Assembly: GCF_000172155.1 (NCBI RefSeq) | Contig: NZ_ABIZ01000001.1 | Coordinates: 5,303,105-5,367,104, forward strand | Direction: 5' to 3' | From: Verrucomicrobium spinosum DSM 4136 = JCM 18804 | Lineage (GTDB): Bacteria > Verrucomicrobiota > Verrucomicrobiia > Verrucomicrobiales > Verrucomicrobiaceae | Length of the DNA: 64,000 bases | Shown: positions 53,831 to 62,900 of the stretch, piece by piece | Numbering within the stretch: position 1 is the stretch's first letter | Layout of the letters: each line of letters starts with the position of its first letter | Notes under the pieces: generated by a model | Told to the model about the DNA's origin: nothing | Database searches by the model: none | Seen by the model: only the letters and a program-made list of their open reading frames with translations | Made by a program: the position numbers and the translations under genes

Positions 53831-54289
53831 ATGGAATCGACCTGGATCATCCTCGCCATCTCTCTCATCGTGATCTGCTGCTGGCTGATCAGCAACTGTT
53901 TAAAATCCACCCGCATTCATGCCTACATCACCGATCGCGGAGGGAAAGTGGTGAGCTGCGAATGGCAGTCTCAGAACCGGACGGAGGGAGGCCCCCTGAG
54001 CCGGGCCCACTACCGGGTGCGCTATGTGGACGCAGGAGGCAGGCTGCATGAGGCGGCATGCCGCACCCACACGTTTTCAGATGTGTACTTCATGCATGAC
54101 GAAATCGTCGGCCCCCATGGCGTGCCAGCGCAGTTTGTCATCAGCACCGCCCCCGACACGCCCGAGGGGCACCTTAAGAGCGCCTCCCATCCCTCTTCAA
54201 AAGTCCAGATTGCCGAGCTGGAACGAGAGGTCCGCCGACTGCGCAAGCGCCTGAAGGAGGAGGACCAAAGACCGCCGTCAGACGGTTGA
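53831..54289 (+). CDS. Single-span membrane protein with a C-terminal coiled coil, unknown
   Basis: 152 residues from ATG 53831. A membrane helix 'STWIILAISLIVICCWLISN' at 3-23 is followed by a beta-rich domain ('IHAYITDRGGKVVSCEWQSQ', 'AHYRVRYVDAGGRLHEAACR') of about 75 residues. The end is charged and helical ('VQIAELEREVRRLRKRLKEE'). No family is recognised. The upstream in-frame ATG at 53777 would add residues unlike a signal, so it was not used. Confidence 0.7.
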   Translation: MESTWIILAISLIVICCWLISNCLKSTRIHAYITDRGGKVVSCEWQSQNRTEGGPLSRAHYRVRYVDAGGRLHEAACRTHTFSDVYFMHDEIVGPHGVPAQFVISTAPDTPEGHLKSASHPSSKVQIAELEREVRRLRKRLKEEDQRPPSDG

Positions 54290-54395
54290 CCCATCACGAT
54301 CTGGCGGTTTCTCCCACTGTTCCATTTACCTCCGTCGCAAAAAACGATAGGCTGGGGTCATTGGCCTCTGCCTGGAGGCAAGCCGATTTCCCCCC

Positions 54396-55031
54396 ATGAA
54401 GCGTCTCCTTGCCCCATTCATCATCGTCCTGGCAGGCCTGGGGTTGTTTTGGTACTTTTCCCGTGACACCACCCCGGCCACCATCAGCAAGGACGTGAAT
54501 CTGGGAGAAACGATGAAGTTTACAGGCACCGTCTCCCTGCGAAGCCGCCCCTTTACGGGCGACCTGGTGCTGCCCGAAGGAGTCTTTGGCAGCAAGCCTG
54601 CCTTCGCAGGCTATTCTTTCCGGGATGCCACGCGCACCCTTCACCAGTACGATGTCTTCCTTTTCCATCGGGGTGAATCACAAGGCGCCGGATTTGCCGC
54701 CGCATTGGCCAAGGCCGCTTCCTCGAACCCAACTGGCGCCCCAAAAACGGGCTGGTCCACCGACTCCTCCGGGCGCAAAGTTTGTTTCCTCCCCCTCCCT
54801 GATTCTCCTTTCCGGTATGCACCGGGAAAAAAAGTCACCCATCGGGCTCTTCTCTTCGAGCACCGCACGGCTCCCGTGGACGTGCTAGTCATAGAGACGG
54901 TGGTGAGGTCGGACCAGGTCGGGCATGTCGTAACCCTGCCCGGTGCGAGTCCACCGGAAAAACTCCCCGAGCCTCTGGTACGTCTGGAGGATGCTGCTAC
55001 CGCTTTCGAAAGCATCGTGACGCCTTCTTGA
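54396..55031 (+). CDS. Membrane-anchored or exported protein of unknown function
   Basis: 211 residues. It begins 'MKRLLAPFIIVLAGLGLFWY', an uncleaved signal anchor. The soluble part contains 'KFTGTVSLRSRPFTGDLVLP', 'HQYDVFLFHRGESQGAGFAA' and 'ALLFEHRTAPVDVLVIETVV'. There is one Cys, and no known motif. It follows the previous small gene after 106 bp on the same strand. I do not recognise a family. Confidence 0.65.
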   Translation: MKRLLAPFIIVLAGLGLFWYFSRDTTPATISKDVNLGETMKFTGTVSLRSRPFTGDLVLPEGVFGSKPAFAGYSFRDATRTLHQYDVFLFHRGESQGAGFAAALAKAASSNPTGAPKTGWSTDSSGRKVCFLPLPDSPFRYAPGKKVTHRALLFEHRTAPVDVLVIETVVRSDQVGHVVTLPGASPPEKLPEPLVRLEDAATAFESIVTPS

Positions 55032-55104
55032 GCGCTCGGCCCTCTGCCCAGACCAACGGCTTTTCCTGAATCCAGAAGGTGCCACGCCCGCGAATCATGA
55101 GCAT

Positions 55105-55686
55105 ATGGCACGCTGCGCCCCCCGTTTGTCCCTGGCACTTTCTACGGTTTTGCTCGGTCTAACCGTTACGGCGTGCTCCACCCCACGGTCCACGCCGCCC
55201 ATGAATCAAACCCCCGCCCACTCGAGTCGCCCCGCCACCGTAAGCAAGGTGGATCTCCCCCGTTACATGGGTGAATGGCGCGTCATTGCCCATGTCCCCT
55301 ACTTTCTGGAAAAGGGGAAGGTGGATACTTCGGACATCTACAGATTGCGACCTGACGGCCAGATCGACAACATTTTTCAGTTCCGGAAGAAGAACATGGA
55401 CGCACCTCTACAGCAGTGGAAGGCACGGGCCTGGGTGGTCAACCAACAATCCCAAGCTGAATGGAAACTCCAGTTCATCTGGCCCTTCACCACCACCTAC
55501 CTCGTGGTGGACCTCGACCCCGACTATCAGTGGTCTGTCGTCACCATCCCGAGCCGCAAACTGATCTGGATCCTGGCGCGGGAGAGGTCCCTGCCACCCG
55601 CTACTTATCAGGCGATAGTCGCCCGGTTGAAGACAAAGGGATTCGACACGACAAAACTCGCCCTTGTGCCCCAAGGCCCCGGCTGA
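55105..55686 (+). CDS. Bacterial lipocalin lipoprotein (Blc-like)
   Basis: 193 residues. The signal peptide ends with the lipobox 'LTVTACST', so Cys24 should be lipidated. The lipocalin signature 'DLPRYMGEWRVIAHVPYFLE' carries the conserved G-x-W, followed by the beta-barrel strands ('IYRLRPDGQIDNIFQFRKKN', 'KLQFIWPFTTTYLVVDLDPD', 'WSVVTIPSRKLIWILARE') and the short C-terminal helix. Blc-type lipocalins sit in the outer membrane and bind fatty acids or lysophospholipids. The length is near the family norm (about 175). Confidence 0.93.
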   Translation: MARCAPRLSLALSTVLLGLTVTACSTPRSTPPMNQTPAHSSRPATVSKVDLPRYMGEWRVIAHVPYFLEKGKVDTSDIYRLRPDGQIDNIFQFRKKNMDAPLQQWKARAWVVNQQSQAEWKLQFIWPFTTTYLVVDLDPDYQWSVVTIPSRKLIWILARERSLPPATYQAIVARLKTKGFDTTKLALVPQGPG

Positions 55687-55710
55687 CACCCATTGCGGGA
55701 CGCCACTGCC

Positions 55711-56019
55711 TCAGCGCCACGCTCGCGCCATAAGTGCCAACGCCGGGAAAAGCACTCCGCCAGCCAGCACGATCACATGGATCCAAAACCTAATCGGTTC
55801 TGACTTGCGGAAGTAAAGACCCGTATTGGTATCCAGCCGGCCGGTGAGCAGGCCGCACACCAGCGGGACGGCAAAGGCTCCTGACACCCCAACCACAAGG
55901 GAGGCCGTGCTCAGCGCCATCGGCGGCAAAAAGAAGGTCCGGTACCAGCAGGCGAACAGTGCAGGTGTCATGCAGCAGCACCACCAAGCCAGAAATCGCC
56001 CTCGCGAGCACGCCCGCAT
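55711..56019 (-). CDS. Small membrane protein of unknown function
   Basis: 102 residues if started at ATG 56019; an in-frame ATG at 56106 would add a basic stretch. Three hydrophobic segments at about 8-25, 32-55 and 78-98 indicate a multi-span membrane protein; between the last two is 'GRLDTNTGLYFRKSEPIRFW'. No family is known to me. It is convergent with the lipocalin gene, with 24 bp between the stop codons. Confidence 0.6.
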   Translation of the reverse strand: MRACSRGRFLAWWCCCMTPALFACWYRTFFLPPMALSTASLVVGVSGAFAVPLVCGLLTGRLDTNTGLYFRKSEPIRFWIHVIVLAGGVLFPALALMARAWR

Positions 56020-56333
56020 GTCAGAACGCCAGTCGCACCCGCATCGCAGAATGCGCTCCCGGGGACTCAGGTGGCTGAGATGGTTGTCGTCGAACAGCTT
56101 TCGCATCGCTTGGATTCAGGAACTGATTCGGGGAGTCGGTCGCGATCTTGCCGGATGCCGGGCCTTCACACCAGATTTTTCTTTTGCCTGGGTCTGACCT
56201 GAAAAAGTTTGCTGTGCGAAATTTCGACTTCCCTTCTCCTGCGGCGTCCGCTCCAGCATTGACAACTCTCCTGCCTCTTGACCATGGTGGAGCCCAGCCG
56301 CCCCGTCGGCACTGCTTTCGCCCCCCTCACTCC

Positions 56334-57323
56334 ATGCGCCCAGACTTTCTCCCCCGCCGTCTTTCCATTTTTACGGCCTGTGCTGCGTTGGCCAGCTTAG
56401 GAGTCCTGCCGAACGCTCCTGGCCAGTTGTCTGAGCCCAAGCAGGCACCGTCCCCTTTCCAAAGCACTCCAGCCAAGCCGGTCCAAACGCCCCCCCAACT
56501 GGACGTGGTGTATGGCGACACAGCGGACGGACAAAAGCTGCTTCTGGACGTCTTCCAACCTCCTGTCTCTCCCCCCAAAGAAGGGCTCACGGCACAGCCC
56601 AGGCTCCGTCCCGCCGTCTTGATGGTGCACGGCGGCGGCTGGGCAGGCGGAAACAAGAAGGAATTTCGCAATCTGGCCCTCCTGATGGCGCAACTCGGCT
56701 ACGTAACCGTTCCGGTGAGCTACCGCCTTACCACGAACGCGGCCAACACCTGGCCCGCCCAGTTGGACGATGTGCAACTGGCCGTGCGCTGGCTCCGTAG
56801 CCACGCCACCCAATATCGTGTCGATCCCAAGAGGATCGGAGCGGTGGGCGTCTCAGCCGGGGGGCAACTGGTAGCCAGCCTGGGTCTGAGAGAGACTCGT
56901 GATCCCGCTACCGCCAAATATCCCGACCAATCCAGTCGCGTGGCCTGCGTCGTGGACGTGTGCGGGCCGACAGACCTGGCCGACGACTTCAGTAGCAAAG
57001 TCAAGCAGGGTGACTTCGTCAACGACCTCCTCAAGCGGCTCTTGGGAGGGTCCGTTGCTGAGAAATCAAGTCTTGCTGGTGATGCCTCTCCCCTAACCCA
57101 TGTGGACGCTAGAGCCGTCCCCTTTCTGATCATCCATGGCACGAATGATGACGTCGTCCCCTTCGACCACTCCCGGCGTCTGCATGATGCCCTGACGAAG
57201 AATGCCACTCCCGCCAGTATCCTCGCTTTGGAAAACGAAGGACACGTCTTTCAGAACCGGGAAAATCAAAAGAAGTTCATCCAGGAGACCATCGTATTCT
57301 TCAATCAGAACCTGATGCCCTGA
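56334..57323 (+). CDS. Exported alpha/beta-hydrolase esterase (BD-FAE type)
   Basis: 329 residues from ATG 56334 with a signal peptide ('SIFTACAALASLGVLPNAPG'). A Pro/Lys-rich linker leads to 'DVVYGDTADGQKLLLDVFQP', then 'AVLMVHGGGWAGGNKKEFRN', the nucleophile elbow 'GVSAGG', the acid 'IHGTNDDVVPFDHS' and the His in 'LENEGHVFQN'. It has all catalytic parts of an esterase or deacetylase acting on polysaccharide side groups. It is a diverged paralogue of the esterase at 51183-52106. Confidence 0.9.
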   Translation: MRPDFLPRRLSIFTACAALASLGVLPNAPGQLSEPKQAPSPFQSTPAKPVQTPPQLDVVYGDTADGQKLLLDVFQPPVSPPKEGLTAQPRLRPAVLMVHGGGWAGGNKKEFRNLALLMAQLGYVTVPVSYRLTTNAANTWPAQLDDVQLAVRWLRSHATQYRVDPKRIGAVGVSAGGQLVASLGLRETRDPATAKYPDQSSRVACVVDVCGPTDLADDFSSKVKQGDFVNDLLKRLLGGSVAEKSSLAGDASPLTHVDARAVPFLIIHGTNDDVVPFDHSRRLHDALTKNATPASILALENEGHVFQNRENQKKFIQETIVFFNQNLMP

Positions 57324-57363
57324 GGAAACGCATGGCCGGACGGACCTGCGCCCCATCCTATGG

Positions 57364-57657
57364 CTACAGCTCGGACTCCTGGACCGCTGCTGCGCCCACT
57401 GTCAAGTTTCCGCGAGTGTAATAGACCTCTCCACCAGTCCATTGGGAACTGTACCCATCGGACCCAAAGGACGCCCCCGCTCCCACACTCCCATGGATCT
57501 CCCCGCGCTCCTTCTCGGGCGGGGCTCCGATCGTGTAGCTTCCTTCGTCTTTGAAGGTGCTATTGCTGGCACAACTGGACAGCAACAGCACCGGTCCAGC
57601 GCAGGCAAGCCACACTGCCAGATGAAAAACGGGCCGCACCGTGGACGGGAGTTTCAT
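57364..57657 (-). CDS. Small lipoprotein with a KDEGSYT motif, copy 1
   Basis: 97 residues from ATG 57657. The signal 'AVWLACAGPVLLLSSCASNS' has the lipobox LSSC. The mature part starts 'FKDEGSYTIGAPPEKERGEI' and then is Gly/Ser-rich: 'HGSVGAGASFGSDGYSSQWT'. No known family. A second small lipoprotein gene with the same mature start lies immediately upstream on this strand at 57719-57925, so they are tandem paralogues. Confidence 0.7.
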   Translation of the reverse strand: MKLPSTVRPVFHLAVWLACAGPVLLLSSCASNSTFKDEGSYTIGAPPEKERGEIHGSVGAGASFGSDGYSSQWTGGEVYYTRGNLTVGAAAVQESEL

Positions 57658-57718
57658 ACAAACCAACCGTAGAGGGGAATGACAGTCTGACAAGGGGCAA
57701 GCTGGACCTCACGCTGGC

Positions 57719-57925
57719 TCACTGCACCGTACCGGTGTACACCCCCACGCTTCCTCCCACGGAGACCTTGTTGCCTTTTGATCCGGTCGCGGCTTTGCCA
57801 CTCGTGGTATATGAGCCTTCATCTTTGACTTTGGCTGAAGAGGCACACGAGCACAGCGTCCCGAGCAAAAGCCCGGCACTGAGCATGGAGGCAAACAACG
57901 GGCGGAGGAGAGGGAGACTGTTCAT
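57719..57925 (-). CDS. Small lipoprotein with a KDEGSYT motif, copy 2
   Basis: 68 residues from ATG 57925. The lipobox 'LGTLCSC' is followed by 'ASSAKVKDEGSYTTSGKAAT' and a Gly/Ser/Val tail 'SVGGSVGVYTGTVQ'. Signal and the KDEGSYT segment match copy 1; the rest has drifted and is shorter. 62 bp separate the two genes, so they share a transcript. Function unknown. Confidence 0.68.
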   Translation of the reverse strand: MNSLPLLRPLFASMLSAGLLLGTLCSCASSAKVKDEGSYTTSGKAATGSKGNKVSVGGSVGVYTGTVQ

Positions 57926-58085
57926 TTTTGGAGTGAGAGGTTCGTTAACGGGGACCACTTCTGTAGCCCTTCTTGGCATCTCGTTCAAAATTGCCACCAC
58001 TGGCTGGAGAGACGCGCGCCGCCGGGTATTTGATCGTATTCCCATCACGGAATCATCCCAACAGAAACCCCTGCCCCCTAACCTC

Positions 58086-58499
58086 ATGCTTCCTTCTGCC
58101 ATCCTGGAAACCGCCCTGAGTGTGGCGGATCTCAATTTATCACGAGAGTTCTATGCCCGGCTGTTTGGCCATCCCATCCTCGCGTCTGATGAGCGCCTCT
58201 GCGCCTTCGACGTTCAAGGGAGGCAGGTCCTCCTCCTGTTTCCCAAGGACAGCGATCCAGAAGGCACCACCATGCCGTTTGGCGGGCACATTCCGGCTCA
58301 CGGGTCCCACGGGCGGTCTCATGTGGGCTTTGCCATCCCGGCAGAGTCACTGGATGAATGGCGTCAGCATCTTCACCATCTGAGCATCACCGTGGAAAGC
58401 GAATTCACGTGGCCTCGCGGTGGCAGAAGCCTCTATTTCCGTGATCCCGACGGTCACCTGCTTGAGCTTCTCACCCCTGGTGTCTGGCCCACTTACTAA
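58086..58499 (+). CDS. VOC-superfamily (glyoxalase/dioxygenase-like) protein
   Basis: 137 residues from ATG 58086. Two beta-alpha-beta-beta-beta units: 'ILETALSVADLNLSREFYAR' opens the first, and 'SLYFRDPDGHLLELLTPGVW' closes the second with the metal-ligand Glu; 'HVGFAIPAESLDEW' holds the matching His. Such proteins bind a divalent metal and act as glyoxalases, dioxygenases or fosfomycin/bleomycin-resistance enzymes. The reaction cannot be told. It is divergent from the small lipoprotein genes. Confidence 0.9.
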   Translation: MLPSAILETALSVADLNLSREFYARLFGHPILASDERLCAFDVQGRQVLLLFPKDSDPEGTTMPFGGHIPAHGSHGRSHVGFAIPAESLDEWRQHLHHLSITVESEFTWPRGGRSLYFRDPDGHLLELLTPGVWPTY

Positions 58500-58645
58500 G
58501 AGTGCAACGGTCCCGGAAGCGGAAAGAGCTACCGAGAAAATTTCAGTCAGAAATTTTACCCCATGTCATTCCCATCTTGCCTTCTTCCGGCTCCTGCCTA
58601 ATGAGCTCTTATTCAACACAACACCAAGATTAACAAAGTTCATTC

Positions 58646-58924
58646 ATGAGCGTAAATTTCGCCCCCATCCGCCTGGTCATTCTCGTCGTTTGCGTATTGG
58701 TCTTTTACTATGGGGGGGCTTTCACACTCCCGGCAAATGCAGAGTGGATCCGCACGGCCATCGTCTTCGGACTGGGCGCAATCGCCGTCTCCGTCATTGA
58801 CCACCGCATCGGCCTTATGGAGCCGGTCAATATTCGCTGGATCTACATCCTTCTCGGCGTCGTGCTCATGGCCGTCTCCCTGTGGTGGATCCAGCAGATG
58901 AAGGCTGTTGCCGAGGCGGCCTGA
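58646..58924 (+). CDS. Small membrane protein, first gene of a three-gene cassette
   Basis: 92 residues with three hydrophobic segments (about 7-26, 37-55, 63-83). It reads 'MSVNFAPIRLVILVVCVLVF', then 'AIAVSVIDHRIGLMEPVNIR' and 'WIYILLGVVLMAVSLWWIQQ'. The third gene (59601-59918) has the same plan with matching 'VSLVDHHVGLFEPTNLRILY', so they are paralogues. The intervening gene begins 60 bp later. No family is recognised. Confidence 0.72.
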   Translation: MSVNFAPIRLVILVVCVLVFYYGGAFTLPANAEWIRTAIVFGLGAIAVSVIDHRIGLMEPVNIRWIYILLGVVLMAVSLWWIQQMKAVAEAA

Positions 58925-58983
58925 CAGTCTGCGTCGAAGTTTTTGTTGCATCTATCACTCGGATGCAACACTCGGATGGGCAT

Positions 58984-59577
58984 ATGGTCACCCGATACAA
59001 CACTTTCCAGATTCTCGCAGGCATTGGCAGTTCTGCAGGCAGCCTCATCGGCTACGGAGCCGCGTGGTTGTTTTTCCGATACATGCCAGCCTTCGTGGCC
59101 CACGGGTTTAGCATTCAGCTCCCCGCCCTGGCATTTGATGCTCTGGCCATCGTGATTTTAATCGTTATCACACTGGCTGGGTACCAACAGTGGAAGAAGC
59201 GAGGAGGATTCTATGGCTATCACGAGTCCAGTCTCTACCATGATCTGGGTGAAGACACCGCTGGCGCACTGGTGGTGGACTTCTATGCTCACCGGATGAC
59301 AGGGCCCGCCTACGTGCTCAGCCAGTTGTTCCTGGCAGGCCCCTTGCTCGCTCTTAGGGCCATCACTCATTTTCGAAATCTCATTCCAGCACAGCCGGAC
59401 CTCAATGAACGATTGGGAGCAGTGCTGGAGCGACTTCGTAAGGCCAACAAGTGGCAGGGCCTGCCCGATCATCCGGACGCACGGCAGGAGATCCTACTAC
59501 TGGCAAAGATGGATCTGATTGATTTCAGCGTCGCCAAAGGAAGCCCGAGGTTCAAGGCGGAACCTGAGAGCGCCTGA
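58984..59577 (+). CDS. Membrane protein, middle gene of a three-gene cassette
   Basis: 197 residues from ATG 58984; an ATG at 58963 is also possible. Two membrane helices at about 8-30 and 45-65 are followed by a cytoplasmic or periplasmic domain with 'GYHESSLYHDLGEDTAGALV', 'HRMTGPAYVLSQLFLAGPLL' (perhaps a re-entrant or third helix) and a charged end. The paired YHD and HRM motifs recall a small conserved membrane-protein type but I cannot name it. The paralogous small proteins encoded on either side suggest a complex. Confidence 0.7.
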   Translation: MVTRYNTFQILAGIGSSAGSLIGYGAAWLFFRYMPAFVAHGFSIQLPALAFDALAIVILIVITLAGYQQWKKRGGFYGYHESSLYHDLGEDTAGALVVDFYAHRMTGPAYVLSQLFLAGPLLALRAITHFRNLIPAQPDLNERLGAVLERLRKANKWQGLPDHPDARQEILLLAKMDLIDFSVAKGSPRFKAEPESA

Positions 59578-59600
59578 CACGCCAGTGACACCCTCTCTCC

Positions 59601-59918
59601 ATGAGCTTCACCCTCGCTCCATTCCGAATGCTGATCCTATTGATCTGTCTCGGGGCGTTCTACGCGTTCGGAGGCTTCGACAGTCCTGTTGTGTCAGAGG
59701 ATGCCTATCAAGCTCCCGCCAAGGTAAAGCAAGCATGGTTCAAATGCGTGCTGATGTTTGTGGCCGGAGCCGTCAGTGTCTCGTTGGTTGATCACCATGT
59801 GGGCCTCTTTGAGCCCACCAATCTCCGGATCCTCTACGTGATCATTGGGCTCGCCCTCATGGTTGGAGCAAGTCTGTGGCTCAATGCGCTCAAAACCGCC
59901 GTGGCTGGCGGCGGCTGA
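59601..59918 (+). CDS. Small membrane protein, third gene of a three-gene cassette
   Basis: 105 residues. The plan matches the first gene: a first helix 'PFRMLILLICLGAFYAFGGF', a longer acidic/Lys loop of about 20 residues, a second helix leading into 'VSVSLVDHHVGLFEPTNLRI' and a third helix ending 'ASLWLNALKTAVAGGG'. The conserved D-H-x-x-G-L-x-E-P core is shared between the two. The gene starts 23 bp after the middle gene, so all three are cotranscribed. Function unknown. Confidence 0.72.
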   Translation: MSFTLAPFRMLILLICLGAFYAFGGFDSPVVSEDAYQAPAKVKQAWFKCVLMFVAGAVSVSLVDHHVGLFEPTNLRILYVIIGLALMVGASLWLNALKTAVAGGG

Positions 59919-59946
59919 GCAAATGTTCACACAGAACTGCCGCTCT

Positions 59947-62900
59947 TCACTTCCCCTCGCCTTTCAGGAAGGCCAGCAGGTCCGCCATCTGTTCCTTGCT
60001 GATTCCGCCTTCCAATCCTACAGGCATGAGTGAAGCATCAAGGCTCTTCATCTTGCTGATCGACCCACGCGGCAGCACCTCGGTAATGCCGCCCGCCATC
60101 TTGACGGTCACCGCATCCGCCGATTCTGAGGCAATCAGCCCCGACACAATGCGCCCCTCGCGGGTGTCGATTTGATAGGCACTCCAGCGGGCCTCCACCA
60201 TCCGGTTGGGATCCAGGATATCACTGAGAAGCGCCTCTTTCTCCTTCAGCTTCACGTCCGTGATGTCTGGGCCAACGTCCATGCCCTCCCCCTTCACCTT
60301 GTGGCAGACCATGCAAACCGTCATGAAAACGATCTTGCCCTTCGCAGCATCGCCCTGCATGGAGATGCAGTCTTTGTAACTCGCGATCACAGCTGCACGA
60401 TCTTCACTTGGACGGCCAAACAACCGCTCAGCAAGTTCACGCAACGGCTTGCTGCCCGTGTGCAGGTAACGCCAGCGGGTTTCTGCGTCCACAAGACCCT
60501 TGGAGACCTCACCACGCTCGATGCGCTCAAAGAAGTCCTGCACCGTCTTGCCATTGCCGGTCAGCATGGCCACCACTTCACGCTTTGCCGTCGGCCCCAG
60601 TCTGGGCAGCAGCTCATAGAGCAGCGTTGAAATCTTCTGTGCACCATATTTCTTGAGCACGGGCAGGGCTGCCGTACGGACCGCCTCCGGCTGTCCCTCA
60701 GCCAGCAGCATTCGCAGCACCGGCTCGGCTTTGTCCCAGGATCTCTGCGCAAGCAATGGCAACACCGCCAGACGCTGCTCCACAGGCGCAGTGCCATCCA
60801 CCATCACGCGATCCACTTCAGAGAGAAGCGCATTGATCTCCTTCGCTGCGGCTTGGTACGGAGCAGGTGCCTTGGCAGCCAGTTCCGCGAGTGTACCGAC
60901 TCCCAACTTCCTGCCCGACTTAGGCAGCCCTTCTGAAAGCCCCTGCAAGACCGCCGGCTTCCACCAAAGCAACTTGCCCGGCTCCTTGTTGAGGACCGCG
61001 AGCGAGGCTGCAAAATCATCTGCCGACGCGTCTGCTGCCGATGCCGATGCGAGAGCCCGAATGAAGTCAGCGCTTTCCACGGAGTACGAAGCGGCCAAGT
61101 GCCCCCTCAGCACCTCAGACAAGACCTTTCCTGCTTCGTCTTTTGAACTCGCCAGCACCGCACGGTTGATCCAAACGTCTCCGGCAAACCGGGCTGCATC
61201 AGCAGCCCGCGCTCCAAAACTCTGTCCGCCCATCAGGATCTGCATGAAGGCTGCCCGGGCATCCACCTCAACACGATTCATCGCTTCAGGTGCCAAGGTG
61301 ACCTCATCGATCATCGGCACAATGAAGGCGGACGACACCTCTTGCAGTCGGGGACTGGCCTTTTCGTCCAGGTGCAAGGCGTTCTGCATGGCTCCACTGC
61401 CACTGTCCGACGCAGGCACGCCCAAGCCATGGGCACGCGATGACAGTGACACCTCGTTTATGGCCAGGACGTGCAGACGGAACAGCTCCGTGGGTTGCTG
61501 CTTGGCCACCGCGTCCCAATACCCCTTCAGGTCCTCCGTTTTCTTTTCAAGCAGCACCCGCTGAGCCGTCTCCCGCTGCCAGGCATTTTCATGCGCCAGC
61601 CAGGCCACGAGCCCTGCAACGTCAGTCGGAGCAGCAGTGATCTTGCGGAGCTTGCCTTTTGCCCCCTTGGGCACCACCCGCCAGATCCGGCCTTCGTTCT
61701 CACCTTGCCTCATGTCATGCGTCTTTGTGAACTCCTCCGGGAAGAACCGTGCATGATCGATGTAGCGGCGGTAGATGTCGCACACATACATCGCGCCATC
61801 CGGCCCGGTCGTCACGTTGACCGGCCGACACCACTCGTCGCGGCTCCGGAAGAACTCCGTGTGTTCTCCTACTCGCGTCGCCTTGAAACTGGCTCCTTTG
61901 GGCTCAGGATGATAACGCACCATCAACTGCCCGGTCGGATCCGGCACAAAGATCTCGCCTCGCAATTCCGGCATCAAATCACCGCGATACACTCCCAGCC
62001 CGCACGCGGCAGTATGCGTCCCCGCATGTGCATCCGCCGTGGTGTGTGACAGCATCAACGGATACACCCGCGTCTCCGCCCCGAAAGGCCCCACATCCTC
62101 CGCGCCACTTGAGATGCCCGCGTTTGGATTGCGCATCACCGCCTCATAGGGCATGACCGCAAACATTACCGGATTCCGGTTAGAGCAGAAAAAATGACGC
62201 CCCCAGTCATCAAAGGAAGCTCCAAACTGCCCGTACCCAGATGTTGGTTTGAGCCGACCCGTCACAGGATTCCACTTCAAGTTAGTGCGGGTGAAGTTCA
62301 GCTTGCTCTCTGGAGACTCGGCCGGGTAGATCTCCTTGGTATCAAGACCGTTGTTGAAATAGAGATTCCCATCCAATCCCCAGCGGGGCGAGGAAACTTG
62401 CAACTGTGAATGGTTGGGGTTGAACCCCTCCACCAACGGCTTGCGCTCGTCGGCCACGCCATCGCCGTTCGTATCACGGAGGAAAAGAATCTGTGTACGG
62501 GTCGTCGCGATGAGCCCGTCCCGGCAGGGCGCAAGCCCTTGCACATGATCCATCTCCGGCGCGAAGGTCACCGCCCGGTCATACGTGCCGTCCCCATCAT
62601 CATCGTAGAGGCATTGGATTCTCGACAACGGTGGTTTTCCCGGTCCTGCGCCCAGGGGATAGTCGATCATGTCCGCCACAAACATCCGGCCTTGGGCATC
62701 CCAGCACACTTCCACGGGATCTCTGACCAAAGGCTCAGCCGCGACCAACTCCACCTCATAGGAACCATCAAGCTCAATGGACTTGCGGGTCTCTTCAGGC
62801 GACCAGGCGCTCTCCCGGCTCTTTCTCACCGGGACATTGGTGCCACCTGATGCCGAGGCGGGATTCCAAGTTTCCTTGAACTTGCCCAGAGGATGAAGCT

